Shown one piece after another: positions 8,087 through 14,052 of a DNA stretch of 20,949 nt. The stretch lies in the IMG/VR virus record IMGVR_UViG_3300010883_000632, positions 1-20,949 of that record, one strand, 5' to 3'. Made by a program: the position numbers and the translations under genes. Under the pieces are notes generated by a model. It saw only the letters and a program-made list of their open reading frames with translations. It was not told the DNA's origin and ran no database searches. Origin of the DNA: a virus. Positions within the stretch are counted from its first letter, which is position 1. Each line of letters begins with the position of its first letter.

Positions 8087-8212
8087 TCAAAGATTTATTC
8101 GTGGCTTTCGTACACCTGTGATATACATATTAATGTAGTTTGCAGATTGGAAATTAAAGTTCTTTAAGTTTCTGATACCCTTTTCTACATTAATGGTTCT
8201 TTCTGATACCAT
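8087..8212 (-). CDS. Small unknown protein, 41 aa
   Basis: This short frame fills most of the gap between gp55 and the 110-aa gene. Its ATG overlaps the stop of the upstream gene as TAATG (8210-8214), a typical coupling arrangement. The product begins MVSERTINVEKGIRNLKNF and ends TGVRKPRINL; it is basic with no Cys and no membrane segment. The evidence is position, coupling and a peptide of natural composition; there is no homology I recognise. A chance open frame cannot be excluded. Confidence 0.5.
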   Translation of the reverse strand: MVSERTINVEKGIRNLKNFNFQSANYINMYITGVRKPRINL

Positions 8213-8544
8213 TATAACTCATATCCACCATTACAATCATCATATTTAACATAGATTCGACGTATTTCTTTTTTAGTTAATCCTATAAACATTGCATCAA
8301 GATCATTCTCATTACCAATTAATGTTGCTTCTACAATCCCAGCAACCTTTATAACAATTGCTGGTTTGTGTCCGGGCGAGATATGTGTTCTTAAAAAGCT
8401 GCTGATGTGTTCTATATTGATGCAATGTTTATCACCGATACAGAGATAATTGTATACTCCGGTTATCGGCGGTGTAAATGTCAGCGGCGGTGTTCGGGTT
8501 TGTGTGATGGATGGTAGCTTGTTTTGGTTTTTAGTATTATTCAT
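8212..8544 (-). CDS. Unknown protein, 110 aa, Thr/Pro-rich N-terminus
   Basis: It overlaps the upstream gene by 8 bases and shares one base with the next small gene, so it belongs to the uvsW-to-gp55 run. The first 28 residues are rich in Thr, Pro and Asn (TQTRTPPLTFTPPITGV) and probably disordered. A small folded part follows with YNYLCIGDKHCINIEHISSF and a C-terminal strand-rich piece ending DDCNGGYEL. The pattern 'CIGDKHCINIEHISSF' recalls small bacterial proteins that begin with a beta strand and the words 'INxxxI', but this is weak. No catalytic motif is seen; function unknown. Confidence 0.65.
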   Translation of the reverse strand: MNNTKNQNKLPSITQTRTPPLTFTPPITGVYNYLCIGDKHCINIEHISSFLRTHISPGHKPAIVIKVAGIVEATLIGNENDLDAMFIGLTKKEIRRIYVKYDDCNGGYEL

Positions 8545-9181
8545 CGAATGTAAACCGCGGTCCTCTGTCCACTATATCAGGCTGTGAGTTTGTCGAGTCA
8601 ATCTGAATATCACCAAGGGTATCAAATTCCGTTGAAAAATCTGGTTCTTCTATTTCCATTTCGTCGTTTTGGTCATACTGATCGTCGATGTATTCATCTT
8701 CTTCGTTACGAGACGCGGCGAAGTTTTCTCCGGCCATACCGGCTAATCCTTCGAGAAACTCTTGTTCATTTGGTCCGAGACGACTCGGATCGGGATCAGC
8801 TTCAACAGCATCTTCGTATTTCTTTACGTTATCAAGAAACTCTTGATGTGCTTTCTTGACGATGGCTTGTTGTAGCTCACCAGCTTTGAGGTTGCTTGTG
8901 TAGGTGGCGATGCCCATTTCATCAAGATCAGTCATTGAGACGATAGTGTCTATTGGGATTGTGACAGGATTTTTTCCTACCATTGGCATCCACGGTATCA
9001 TCATTCGTGATTCGGTCGGCCCGACTTGCGACATGATAATAGACGATTTGAAAAGCCGCGGCTCGATAATTTTGATGTATCTGTTATCATCTGCTAACTG
9101 GATTTGGGCGACAATAATGTCGTTGTTTTCCATCAGAAGACTTTTGTAGCTGGGGTGTGTCAGATCGCTTTGGGGTTTCAT
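8537..9181 (-). CDS. Conserved phage protein with Sm-like-looking N-terminus and acidic tail, 214 aa
   Basis: Residues 1-90 contain strand-like blocks (NDIIVAQIQLADDNRYIKIIEP, then PWMPMVGKNPVTIPIDTIVS) in the order seen in a phage family that, from memory, is annotated as Sm-like and lies near gp55 in marine T4-like phages; this recall is unverified. Residues 135-214 are strongly acidic (EEDEYIDDQYDQNDEMEIEE) and probably disordered. AAGGG about 9 bases upstream supports the ATG at 9181. The gene lies between uvsW and gp55. If the Sm-like reading is right, it may bind RNA; otherwise function is unknown. Confidence 0.75.
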   Translation of the reverse strand: MKPQSDLTHPSYKSLLMENNDIIVAQIQLADDNRYIKIIEPRLFKSSIIMSQVGPTESRMMIPWMPMVGKNPVTIPIDTIVSMTDLDEMGIATYTSNLKAGELQQAIVKKAHQEFLDNVKKYEDAVEADPDPSRLGPNEQEFLEGLAGMAGENFAASRNEEDEYIDDQYDQNDEMEIEEPDFSTEFDTLGDIQIDSTNSQPDIVDRGPRFTFDE

Positions 9182-9204
9182 GGTGGTTTCCCTTTCTTTT
9201 ATAT

Positions 9205-10710
9205 TTAGGACACGGAGACTCTATCGGTTTTGATGTTGAATCTTTCCTTGAGATACAGCTTCAGACGCGATATGTAGTGATTTTGGGTATAGTTCTTCTT
9301 TCCCCGCTTGGATGTCAGTATGTCTGCGATGTCGTATAATGTGGCGTCACATTTGGTTTCTGATTTCCTTAATCCTCTTCCTATCGACTGCAAGACCATA
9401 ATCTTCGATTTCCCCGGTGAGGCGAAGATGATATTATTCAGATTTGGTATGTTCACGCCCAATTGTGTTGTTCCATAGGATGCTACTATTATAGCATCTT
9501 TTCTGGAATTTACAAGCTTTCTGATTTCTTCTCGGTCTTCTCCCTTTACTCCGCCGTGAATAAAGAAAATTGGTCTGTCAGAGTACTTCTGTAGCTCTTC
9601 GTATAGTGGCTTGCCATGTTTCTCCACATACCGAAAAAGTATCAGATTGTTACCCGGAACGTGATCAGCCAATTTCTTGATGAATACATTTCTGGCTTTG
9701 TTGTTGCAAAGAAAATCTATTTCCTCTTGATACGACATGGTTCTGACAGACTCACAATCCTCGGCTGGGTATTGGAGTTCGACACACTTGATGTTGAGTG
9801 CTGCTATTTCACCTGCATCCATCAGTTCTTTCGTCGTGATGATTTTGTTTACAGGACCGATGAGACCCTCAAGTACCAGATGATGTACTTCGCATTCATC
9901 TAGCGTTCCGGTAGTTCCGAAACGATTGTGGCAGTTGTCTAGTTTGGTTAGGATTGTCTTTAGGCTCGCTGCCTTTGCTATGTGGCATTCGTCGATGATG
10001 AACATGTTGATGTTCTTGAAATAACTCTTGGGCTGCTTTGCGAGACTCTGCCATGTCGATATGATTACAGGTTTGTCTGTTGTCTTGTCTTTCCCTGCGT
10101 ATATTCGATGGGCGGAATCTTCCGCATTCCACGTTTCGTCGTGAGAAGAATAGTCTGCCATGTCGCTGTAGAATTGTTCTACTAGCTGAGTTGTTGGTAC
10201 GATGATTAGAATCTTTGGTTTGTCCAGTAACTCTTGATACCATCTCACAAGACAATAGTTGATCAGGCTTTTCCCTGATGCAGTCGGGCATAGTGCCGTC
10301 ATACGCTGTTGCATTATAGCGGCTGTGATAGCGGAAACCTGATGTGACTTTGCGTTTATCGTTTCTCCATTTACTCGAAGTTCTAGTGAGTCGATGAATG
10401 TTTTTATTTGTTCCTCCGACGCAGAGTTGTCGGAGTTTACTACATGAGAATCATATGTGTATCCGGCTTCTTTGAGAAACAGGATCACGCGATTGAGAAG
10501 TCCTCTGTATATTCTGTGGGTCGCCATGGAAAACAGGCGTATACTACCATCCCAATTTCCTTCTCGGTACGCTTTCCGATACTGGAAACCGGGAACTCGA
10601 AATTGAAAGTAGTCGTTTATCTCTTGTGCGATGTGTCTGTCACAAGCAACCTTGATCATAATTTCTCCGTCAGGAAAAATCTCTGCATCATATTGCTTCT
10701 CATCTGACAT
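9205..10710 (-). CDS. uvsW: DNA/RNA helicase UvsW
   Basis: UvsW is a superfamily 2 helicase (RecG-like in function) that unwinds R-loops and branched DNA and helps the phage switch to recombination-dependent replication. Motifs in order: substrate-binding N-terminal domain with YREGNWDGSIRLF (48-60), Walker A CPTASGKS (141-148), DECH box (240-243), motif III GTTGTLD (265-271) and motif VI QSIGRGLRK (441-449). The 501-residue length equals the usual size. It starts 6 bases after the uvsY stop, in the same operon, as in T4 where uvsW and uvsY are neighbours. The Shine-Dalgarno site (AAGG) is rather far from the ATG. Confidence 0.96.
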   Translation of the reverse strand: MSDEKQYDAEIFPDGEIMIKVACDRHIAQEINDYFQFRVPGFQYRKAYREGNWDGSIRLFSMATHRIYRGLLNRVILFLKEAGYTYDSHVVNSDNSASEEQIKTFIDSLELRVNGETINAKSHQVSAITAAIMQQRMTALCPTASGKSLINYCLVRWYQELLDKPKILIIVPTTQLVEQFYSDMADYSSHDETWNAEDSAHRIYAGKDKTTDKPVIISTWQSLAKQPKSYFKNINMFIIDECHIAKAASLKTILTKLDNCHNRFGTTGTLDECEVHHLVLEGLIGPVNKIITTKELMDAGEIAALNIKCVELQYPAEDCESVRTMSYQEEIDFLCNNKARNVFIKKLADHVPGNNLILFRYVEKHGKPLYEELQKYSDRPIFFIHGGVKGEDREEIRKLVNSRKDAIIVASYGTTQLGVNIPNLNNIIFASPGKSKIMVLQSIGRGLRKSETKCDATLYDIADILTSKRGKKNYTQNHYISRLKLYLKERFNIKTDRVSVS

Positions 10711-10716
10711 TAGAAT

Positions 10717-11142
10717 CTATATTCCTTGCTTGAATTTGAGAAACTCGATAGCATTCCGGATGATCCAGTTTCTATTGTTGATTTGTTTTATCACACTTTC
10801 CAAGTACTCCACAGTCGCTCGTTGCAATATGATTTTAGCATTGATCGCTTTGATATCTACGTCTGCTGCAAGGTACATAGGAATGTCTTGCCGGATAACC
10901 TTTAGATCGAACGGGTCTTTTTCGTATACATCTGGTGATGCATTACCGGAATAGTATTCCCACTTCTCTTTTGTTTTGGTCTTTAGCTCGCTCTCTGTTT
11001 TTCGGAGATTGAGACTATGGAGTGTGTACTCTTTGAAGTATTTGTTGTGGAGTTCAGGAGTGCGAATGCTCTCTATATCCAGTTCGGTTCGATCCAGCTT
11101 TAAGTCTGTGTCTACCGCATCCTGTATTTCTGACAACTTCAT
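10717..11142 (-). CDS. uvsY: Recombination mediator UvsY
   Basis: UvsY loads the recombinase UvsX onto single-stranded DNA covered by gp32. The 141-residue length and layout match T4 UvsY: MKLSEIQDAVDTDLKLDRTELD at the start, a central KTKEKWEYYSG that corresponds to the LKARLDYYSG segment of T4, then DIPMYLAADVDIKAINAKI and a helical C-terminus (NWIIRNAIEFLKFKQG). It is the first gene of the run with uvsW. No ribosome binding site precedes the ATG; a TATAAT box ends 6 bases before it, so the message may be leaderless. Confidence 0.92.
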   Translation of the reverse strand: MKLSEIQDAVDTDLKLDRTELDIESIRTPELHNKYFKEYTLHSLNLRKTESELKTKTKEKWEYYSGNASPDVYEKDPFDLKVIRQDIPMYLAADVDIKAINAKIILQRATVEYLESVIKQINNRNWIIRNAIEFLKFKQGI

Positions 11143-11148
11143 ATATAT

Positions 11149-11176
11149 ATTATACCGTAATATGCGTGAAAGTCAA
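11149..11176 (-). promoter_or_regulatory. Sigma70-like promoter directly before uvsY
   Basis: On the - strand TTGACT (11171-11176), a 16-base spacer and TATAAT (11149-11154) make a near-consensus sigma70 promoter. The -10 box ends only 6 bases before the uvsY ATG (11140-11142), which places the expected transcription start at the A of that ATG. It lies in the 39-base gap after the tail-tube-like gene and would drive uvsY, uvsW and probably the genes through gp55. Confidence 0.7.
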
Positions 11177-11181
11177 TGGTA

Positions 11182-11751
11182 TTATAATCTCTCGACTGTG
11201 TATGATGTGTAATTAAATGTGGCTGTGGCTGTTATTGCCTGAGTGTCTGCATCGGTACTTGTAAATTGTATTTCGGATAGAGAGATGGGAAATATGTTTT
11301 CAAACTTTACATGAATCTGTGCGTTCATGTTCGCTGTTAAAATGGTCATCGTGGCATCAGATTCGAGACCATATACACTACTTTTTATATTTGTGAAATC
11401 CTTAAACTCTCGCACAAATCCTAGCCCGGTCATCCAATCCCAAACCTCAAGCCAGTTTCTCATTTCTTCGTCTACGATAAACTGGACAACAAGCGGCTCG
11501 AATGTAACTTGGTCTCCCGGTTCGTTGACAACAGTAAATGGTGTATTGATTGCAATGTTCGCAAGAGATATTCCCGGCACAACACCGGAGTTGCAAAAAT
11601 ATGTTACCTTGGGTAGTCGGCGTATGGAGAATTTATACTGAGATTGTGTGAGTGGGCTGGTGTTCGTTGGTTGTCGGTCTAACGCTCTGTCGAATGGTAC
11701 GACAGGATCAGTACTGGATGATGATAAAGATGAAGATGAACTTGTTGGCAT
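11182..11751 (-). CDS. Tail-tube-fold virion protein (gp19/gp54-type)
   Basis: The 189-residue product starts with a serine-rich segment (MPTSSSSSLSSSSTD). The body follows the T4 tail-tube plan: YKFSIRRLPKVTYFCNSGVVPGI near residues 39-61, the 'GDQVTFEPLVVQFIVDE' strand pair at 79-95, then NWLEVWDWM (99-107), and a C-terminal pair VKFENIFPISLSEIQF...ITATATFNYTSY. T4 gp19 has the equivalent 'INVAGDRTFDDWTVTVMND' and 'IKGLWPTNVGELQLDW...FEVTLALDYW'. It is therefore a tail tube, tube-initiator or related structural protein; which one cannot be decided here. The ATG at 11751 is chosen because translation then begins at the poly-Ser head; an ATG at 11796 in the same frame would add 15 residues. 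Two late promoter boxes lie upstream. Confidence 0.75.
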   Translation of the reverse strand: MPTSSSSSLSSSSTDPVVPFDRALDRQPTNTSPLTQSQYKFSIRRLPKVTYFCNSGVVPGISLANIAINTPFTVVNEPGDQVTFEPLVVQFIVDEEMRNWLEVWDWMTGLGFVREFKDFTNIKSSVYGLESDATMTILTANMNAQIHVKFENIFPISLSEIQFTSTDADTQAITATATFNYTSYTVERL

Positions 11752-11759
11752 AGTATGTA

Positions 11760-11767
11760 TATTTATA
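11760..11767 (-). promoter_or_regulatory. Late promoter box TATAAATA (proximal)
   Basis: Exact T4-type late promoter -10 element on the - strand, the target of gp55. It ends 8 bases before the preferred start codon of the tail-tube-like gene, and no Shine-Dalgarno sequence lies between. A transcript from here would begin at or just before the ATG. If the upstream ATG at 11796 were used, this box would be internal to the gene. Confidence 0.6.
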
Positions 11768-11834
11768 CAAAAATACCCCACCGTGAGATGAGGCATTTCT
11801 GTGATACTATTCCGACCGTCGTTTTAGACTCTGT

Positions 11835-11842
11835 TATTTATA
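11835..11842 (-). promoter_or_regulatory. Late promoter box TATAAATA (distal)
   Basis: A second exact copy of the late element, 75 bases upstream of the first and 83 bases before the 11751 ATG. A transcript from here would have a normal leader that includes GGTGGGG, though that sequence is about 30 bases from the ATG. The tandem arrangement in front of a virion gene supports late expression. Confidence 0.6.
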
Positions 11843-11886
11843 CCATTTGGGCATCACCCATGAATCCACCACCATCATCATTTTCC

Positions 11887-12039
11887 TTATCGTACAATGT
11901 CTTCTTGATTTGCTTCTAGTATTCCCTGATCGGGATGTTTTGCTCGGTACTTGAGAAGCATATTGATAACTGGTTTCAGTTTAGCCTTGTCGGCATCACT
12001 CTTTTGTCTCACTAGAATTGTTTTTGTTTTGTCTTCCAT
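11887..12039 (-). CDS. Small unknown protein, 50 aa
   Basis: The frame extends upstream to a TTG at 12093, but the ATG at 12039 has a good AAGGAA site 5 bases before it, so this start is chosen. The product (MEDKTKTILVRQKSDADKAK ... EANQEDIVR) is charged and probably helical, with KPVINMLLKYRAKHP in the middle. No motif is recognised. Just past the TAA stop, the +1 frame continues for 16 codons and ends GGGFMGDAQMV, which may be a separate tiny ORF or a frameshifted tail (see findings). Confidence 0.6.
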   Translation of the reverse strand: MEDKTKTILVRQKSDADKAKLKPVINMLLKYRAKHPDQGILEANQEDIVR

Positions 12040-12083
12040 ATTTTCCTTATCTTGATTTTGTGATTCTTGGATGCTGGTGGTTA

Positions 12084-12401
12084 CTACCAACAAACATTAA
12101 CAATTAGAGTACCTTCTGGAAGAATACCTCTCTTGCATAGATCGTTCAATATAATACGAACCATCCCGCTGTTATCATGACCTTCGACCAACCATCGTGC
12201 CCACTCTTTAACATAATACTCACTCAACGCTTCGTCTTTAGGAACAGAAGTCAACTTGAACAAATGCACAGAATCGTTGCCGAAGACATTCACTTCTGTG
12301 AAATGCCAATGATCATGACCATATACTTCACTCACGATCCTATCTAGTTCGTTGAATTCGATGCGATGACATGGGGATATAGATTCTACACTTGTGTCCA
12401 T
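12084..12401 (-). CDS. Unknown protein, 105 aa
   Basis: An AAGGAA site about 9 bases upstream supports the ATG at 12401. The product has WHFTEVNVFGNDSVHLFKLTS and ends GTLIVNVCW, consistent with a small alpha/beta fold. There is no signal peptide, membrane segment or catalytic motif. It is one of a row of small accessory genes between the cREC gene and the tail-tube-like gene. The downstream gene's frame begins 44 bases after its stop. Function unknown. Confidence 0.65.
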   Translation of the reverse strand: MDTSVESISPCHRIEFNELDRIVSEVYGHDHWHFTEVNVFGNDSVHLFKLTSVPKDEALSEYYVKEWARWLVEGHDNSGMVRIILNDLCKRGILPEGTLIVNVCW

Positions 12402-12431
12402 ATTCTTATGTTCCTTCGTTTGCGATAGTCG

Positions 12432-12494
12432 CTAGTTGTTTTCGATATATGGAGTACAATGCATCAATAGGTTTTTATCTTCTTGTGTTAGCAT
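12432..12494 (-). CDS. Candidate 20-aa peptide
   Basis: In the 94-base gap between two small genes, ATG at 12492-12494 is preceded by GGGAG at a normal distance, inside the 3' end of the upstream gene. The peptide reads MLTQEDKNLLMHCTPYIENN and stops at TAG (12432-12434). The same frame continues after the TAG into the next gene (12401), so this could instead be the broken front of a longer gene. A good ribosome binding site is the main support. Confidence 0.35.
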   Translation of the reverse strand: MLTQEDKNLLMHCTPYIENN

Positions 12495-12495
12495 T

Positions 12496-12732
12496 CTATT
12501 CTCCCAATAATAGTTTTATTGATCGCTCGACAAGCAATGGCATTTCGACTTGTATATTAGCCAAGATGTCATTAAATCTCCAATGAAGTACAGCGTTTTT
12601 TACATTAGATTCTAATACTTCTTTCAGTTCTTTTTGATCAGGGATAGACTCGTTGAGTTTGTTGGTGTCAACAAAGTAATACCATATATCTTTGGAATAT
12701 GAATCTTCGTTTATTTGTGTGTGTATTATCAT
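12496..12732 (-). CDS. Unknown protein, 78 aa
   Basis: An ATG two bases after the upstream TGA (TGAATATG) with GGAAG about 10 bases before it gives MIIHTQINEDSYSKDIWYYF. A start at 12792 in the same frame would add 20 Arg-rich residues that lie inside the upstream gene, so the shorter form is preferred. The body is helical and acidic (QKELKEVLESNVKNAVLHWRF), with no known motif. Function unknown. Confidence 0.6.
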   Translation of the reverse strand: MIIHTQINEDSYSKDIWYYFVDTNKLNESIPDQKELKEVLESNVKNAVLHWRFNDILANIQVEMPLLVERSIKLLLGE

Positions 12733-12734
12733 AT

Positions 12735-13172
12735 TCAGCAATCTTCCGGACTTTCTGGTGCGCCGTTGAGTTCGTCGTATCGTTCTGCCCACTTGTTGTA
12801 TGTTTCATTATCAGTTCCCCCACATTCACGGACGGTGCTATCTTCTGTTTTTGTTTCACCGACAACCTTCCCGGTCCATCTATCTCTCCGCTTATTTCCC
12901 ATCAATTTTTCCTCTGATTCGAATAAGACAATCCCATCACTTCCAAGGTAATAGTTGTCACCTTCTAGTACATCAAATAGTACTGGTTCCTGTCCCCTCA
13001 AAAGAGACTCATATGCGGTATTTTCTAGTCCGGTGTATGTATATAATTCGTCCATGGGATCATACACAGGCATGGCTATAAGAGTTAACCCAATACCATC
13101 TACTTCTGTGGTTACAGTACCTTCGTCTTCTAATGCTTCAAGTAGGTGCGTGTAATAATTCTCATGTATCAT
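12735..13172 (-). CDS. Unknown protein, 145 aa, acidic
   Basis: The start at 13172 is chosen because AAAAGGAAC lies just upstream and an extended -10 promoter box (13200-13208) lies 27 bases away. The frame is open further upstream to an ATG at 13298, which would add 42 residues. The N-terminus is MIHENYYTHLLEALEDEGTV; later segments include MPVYDPMDELYTYTGLENTA, DVLEGDNYYLGSDGIVLFES and a charged tail. The composition is that of a soluble early phage protein. No motif is recognised. Confidence 0.65.
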   Translation of the reverse strand: MIHENYYTHLLEALEDEGTVTTEVDGIGLTLIAMPVYDPMDELYTYTGLENTAYESLLRGQEPVLFDVLEGDNYYLGSDGIVLFESEEKLMGNKRRDRWTGKVVGETKTEDSTVRECGGTDNETYNKWAERYDELNGAPESPEDC

Positions 13173-13199
13173 TGCTGTTGTTCCTTTTCTGGTCCTTTC

Positions 13200-13228
13200 A
13201 TTATACCATAAAAGGGAGAAAAATGCAA
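13200..13228 (-). promoter_or_regulatory. Extended -10 promoter for the small-gene run
   Basis: On the - strand TGGTATAAT (13200-13208) has a perfect TATAAT and the upstream TG of extended -10 promoters; TTGCAT (13223-13228) is a partial -35 at 17 bases. The same nine bases TGGTATAAT occur before the homing endonuclease gene (14941-14949). It would transcribe 13172 leftwards; a normal leader with AAGGAA follows. Confidence 0.7.
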
Positions 13229-13345
13229 CAGGAATATTAGGATACCTAATTGGGGATTCGGTCTGGTGATATTCGCCGAATTGGTCGCGAATCGCCATTT
13301 TACGTCCGATAACTAGCGCGGGAATTTTATGTGGAATGGCGAAGC

Positions 13346-13762
13346 CTAGTCGCCGTGGATGGCATCGGAGAATGACTCTAAGTTTAGATCGCCGAATGGG
13401 ATAGCCTCAGAATTAATGTTCATATCCTGTAACTTCAATACCATATTTTGTGCTGCTACCGGGTTGTGTGAATGCACCACAACCACTTCAATTTCTGGTA
13501 AGTCTTCTTGATTTGCTTCCATCCATCGGACAACTTCCATGCCGGTGTTGCTCTCGGAACTGTCTACGAACGTTTGTCCACCCAAGTCATGATCGAGAAA
13601 TATATAGTCTATCGGCTCATCAGAAGAATTGATCAGCCCAATCATACCCACTGCTGTCTCTGTGCAACGCGCAGAAGGAACAAAGGATTTGAATTTCTTT
13701 GTTCGTGCTTCCATGTCATCTAAGAATAATATGTTCATTTTGTTTGATATTGCAGGTGTCAT
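13346..13762 (-). CDS. Receiver-like protein of the cREC (cyclic-phosphate processing receiver) type
   Basis: The 138-residue product has the outline of a response-regulator receiver with its own signature: ILFLDDMEAR (11-20), YIFLDHDLGG (53-62) and VVVHSHNPVAAQNMV (94-108). I recall this LDD / LDHDLG / HSxN combination from the family Pfam calls cREC_REC, proposed from comparative genomics to act in RNA end processing; I could not verify the match. No histidine kinase or output domain is present, so classic two-component signalling is unlikely. The ATG overlaps the previous stop (ATGA at 13759-13762), so it is coupled to the 97-aa protein and the GIY-YIG endonuclease upstream. It ends the cassette. 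Confidence 0.72.
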   Translation of the reverse strand: MTPAISNKMNILFLDDMEARTKKFKSFVPSARCTETAVGMIGLINSSDEPIDYIFLDHDLGGQTFVDSSESNTGMEVVRWMEANQEDLPEIEVVVVHSHNPVAAQNMVLKLQDMNINSEAIPFGDLNLESFSDAIHGD

Positions 13763-14052
13763 TTTGAATCCTTTGTTCGTGCTGCAATGGCATCAGCAAT
13801 AACACCCACCGTTCCTGTGTCTACTGGGTATGTCGAAGAGTACACCTGATTACATGCGACCTGCTCACAGGCGGCCCTCTCTGCTTCTACAGCCTTTTTC
13901 AGTGCTGCATTGATAACCTCGTTGGTAATTATCCAGCACTCTTCGTTATGCTCTTTCTGATCGAGTCCCTCGGTCTCTAACTTCCGGACTCGTTGCCGAA
14001 TCTCAATCGCGGCATCTGATAATCGTATTTGATCTTTTTCTTCTGGTTTCAT
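13759..14052 (-). CDS. Small unknown phage protein, 97 aa
   Basis: It is joined to both neighbours by ATGA overlaps (14049-14052 and 13759-13762). The protein is helical and charged (SDAAIEIRQRVRKLETEG; AALKKAVEAERAACEQVA) and ends in AIAARTKDSK. The pattern 'AxxxERxACxxVA ... IxxAIxAR' is very common in small uncharacterised phage proteins. Function unknown. Confidence 0.75.
   Translation of the reverse strand: MKPEEKDQIRLSDAAIEIRQRVRKLETEGLDQKEHNEECWIITNEVINAALKKAVEAERAACEQVACNQVYSSTYPVDTGTVGVIADAIAARTKDSK

Noticed and set aside
8070-8088. A/T-rich near-palindrome before gp55 as a terminator
   Set aside because: The stem is only A-T pairs with almost no loop or GC core, so it is too weak for an intrinsic terminator.
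8211-8216. TATAAT at the junction of the 110-aa and 41-aa genes
   Set aside because: No -35 box at a workable distance and it consists of the overlapping stop and start codons.
11752-11796. ATG at 11796 as start of the tail-tube-like protein
   Set aside because: It would put the exact late promoter box inside the coding region and has no ribosome binding site; kept only as an alternative.
13173-13298. 42-residue N-terminal extension of the 145-aa protein
   Set aside because: The stretch contains an extended -10 promoter, and the start at 13172 has the better AAGGAA site. Not fully excluded.
13350-13370. GGCGA...TCGCC inverted repeat near the cREC stop as terminator
   Set aside because: The stem is 5 bp, part of the coding end, and no T-run follows.
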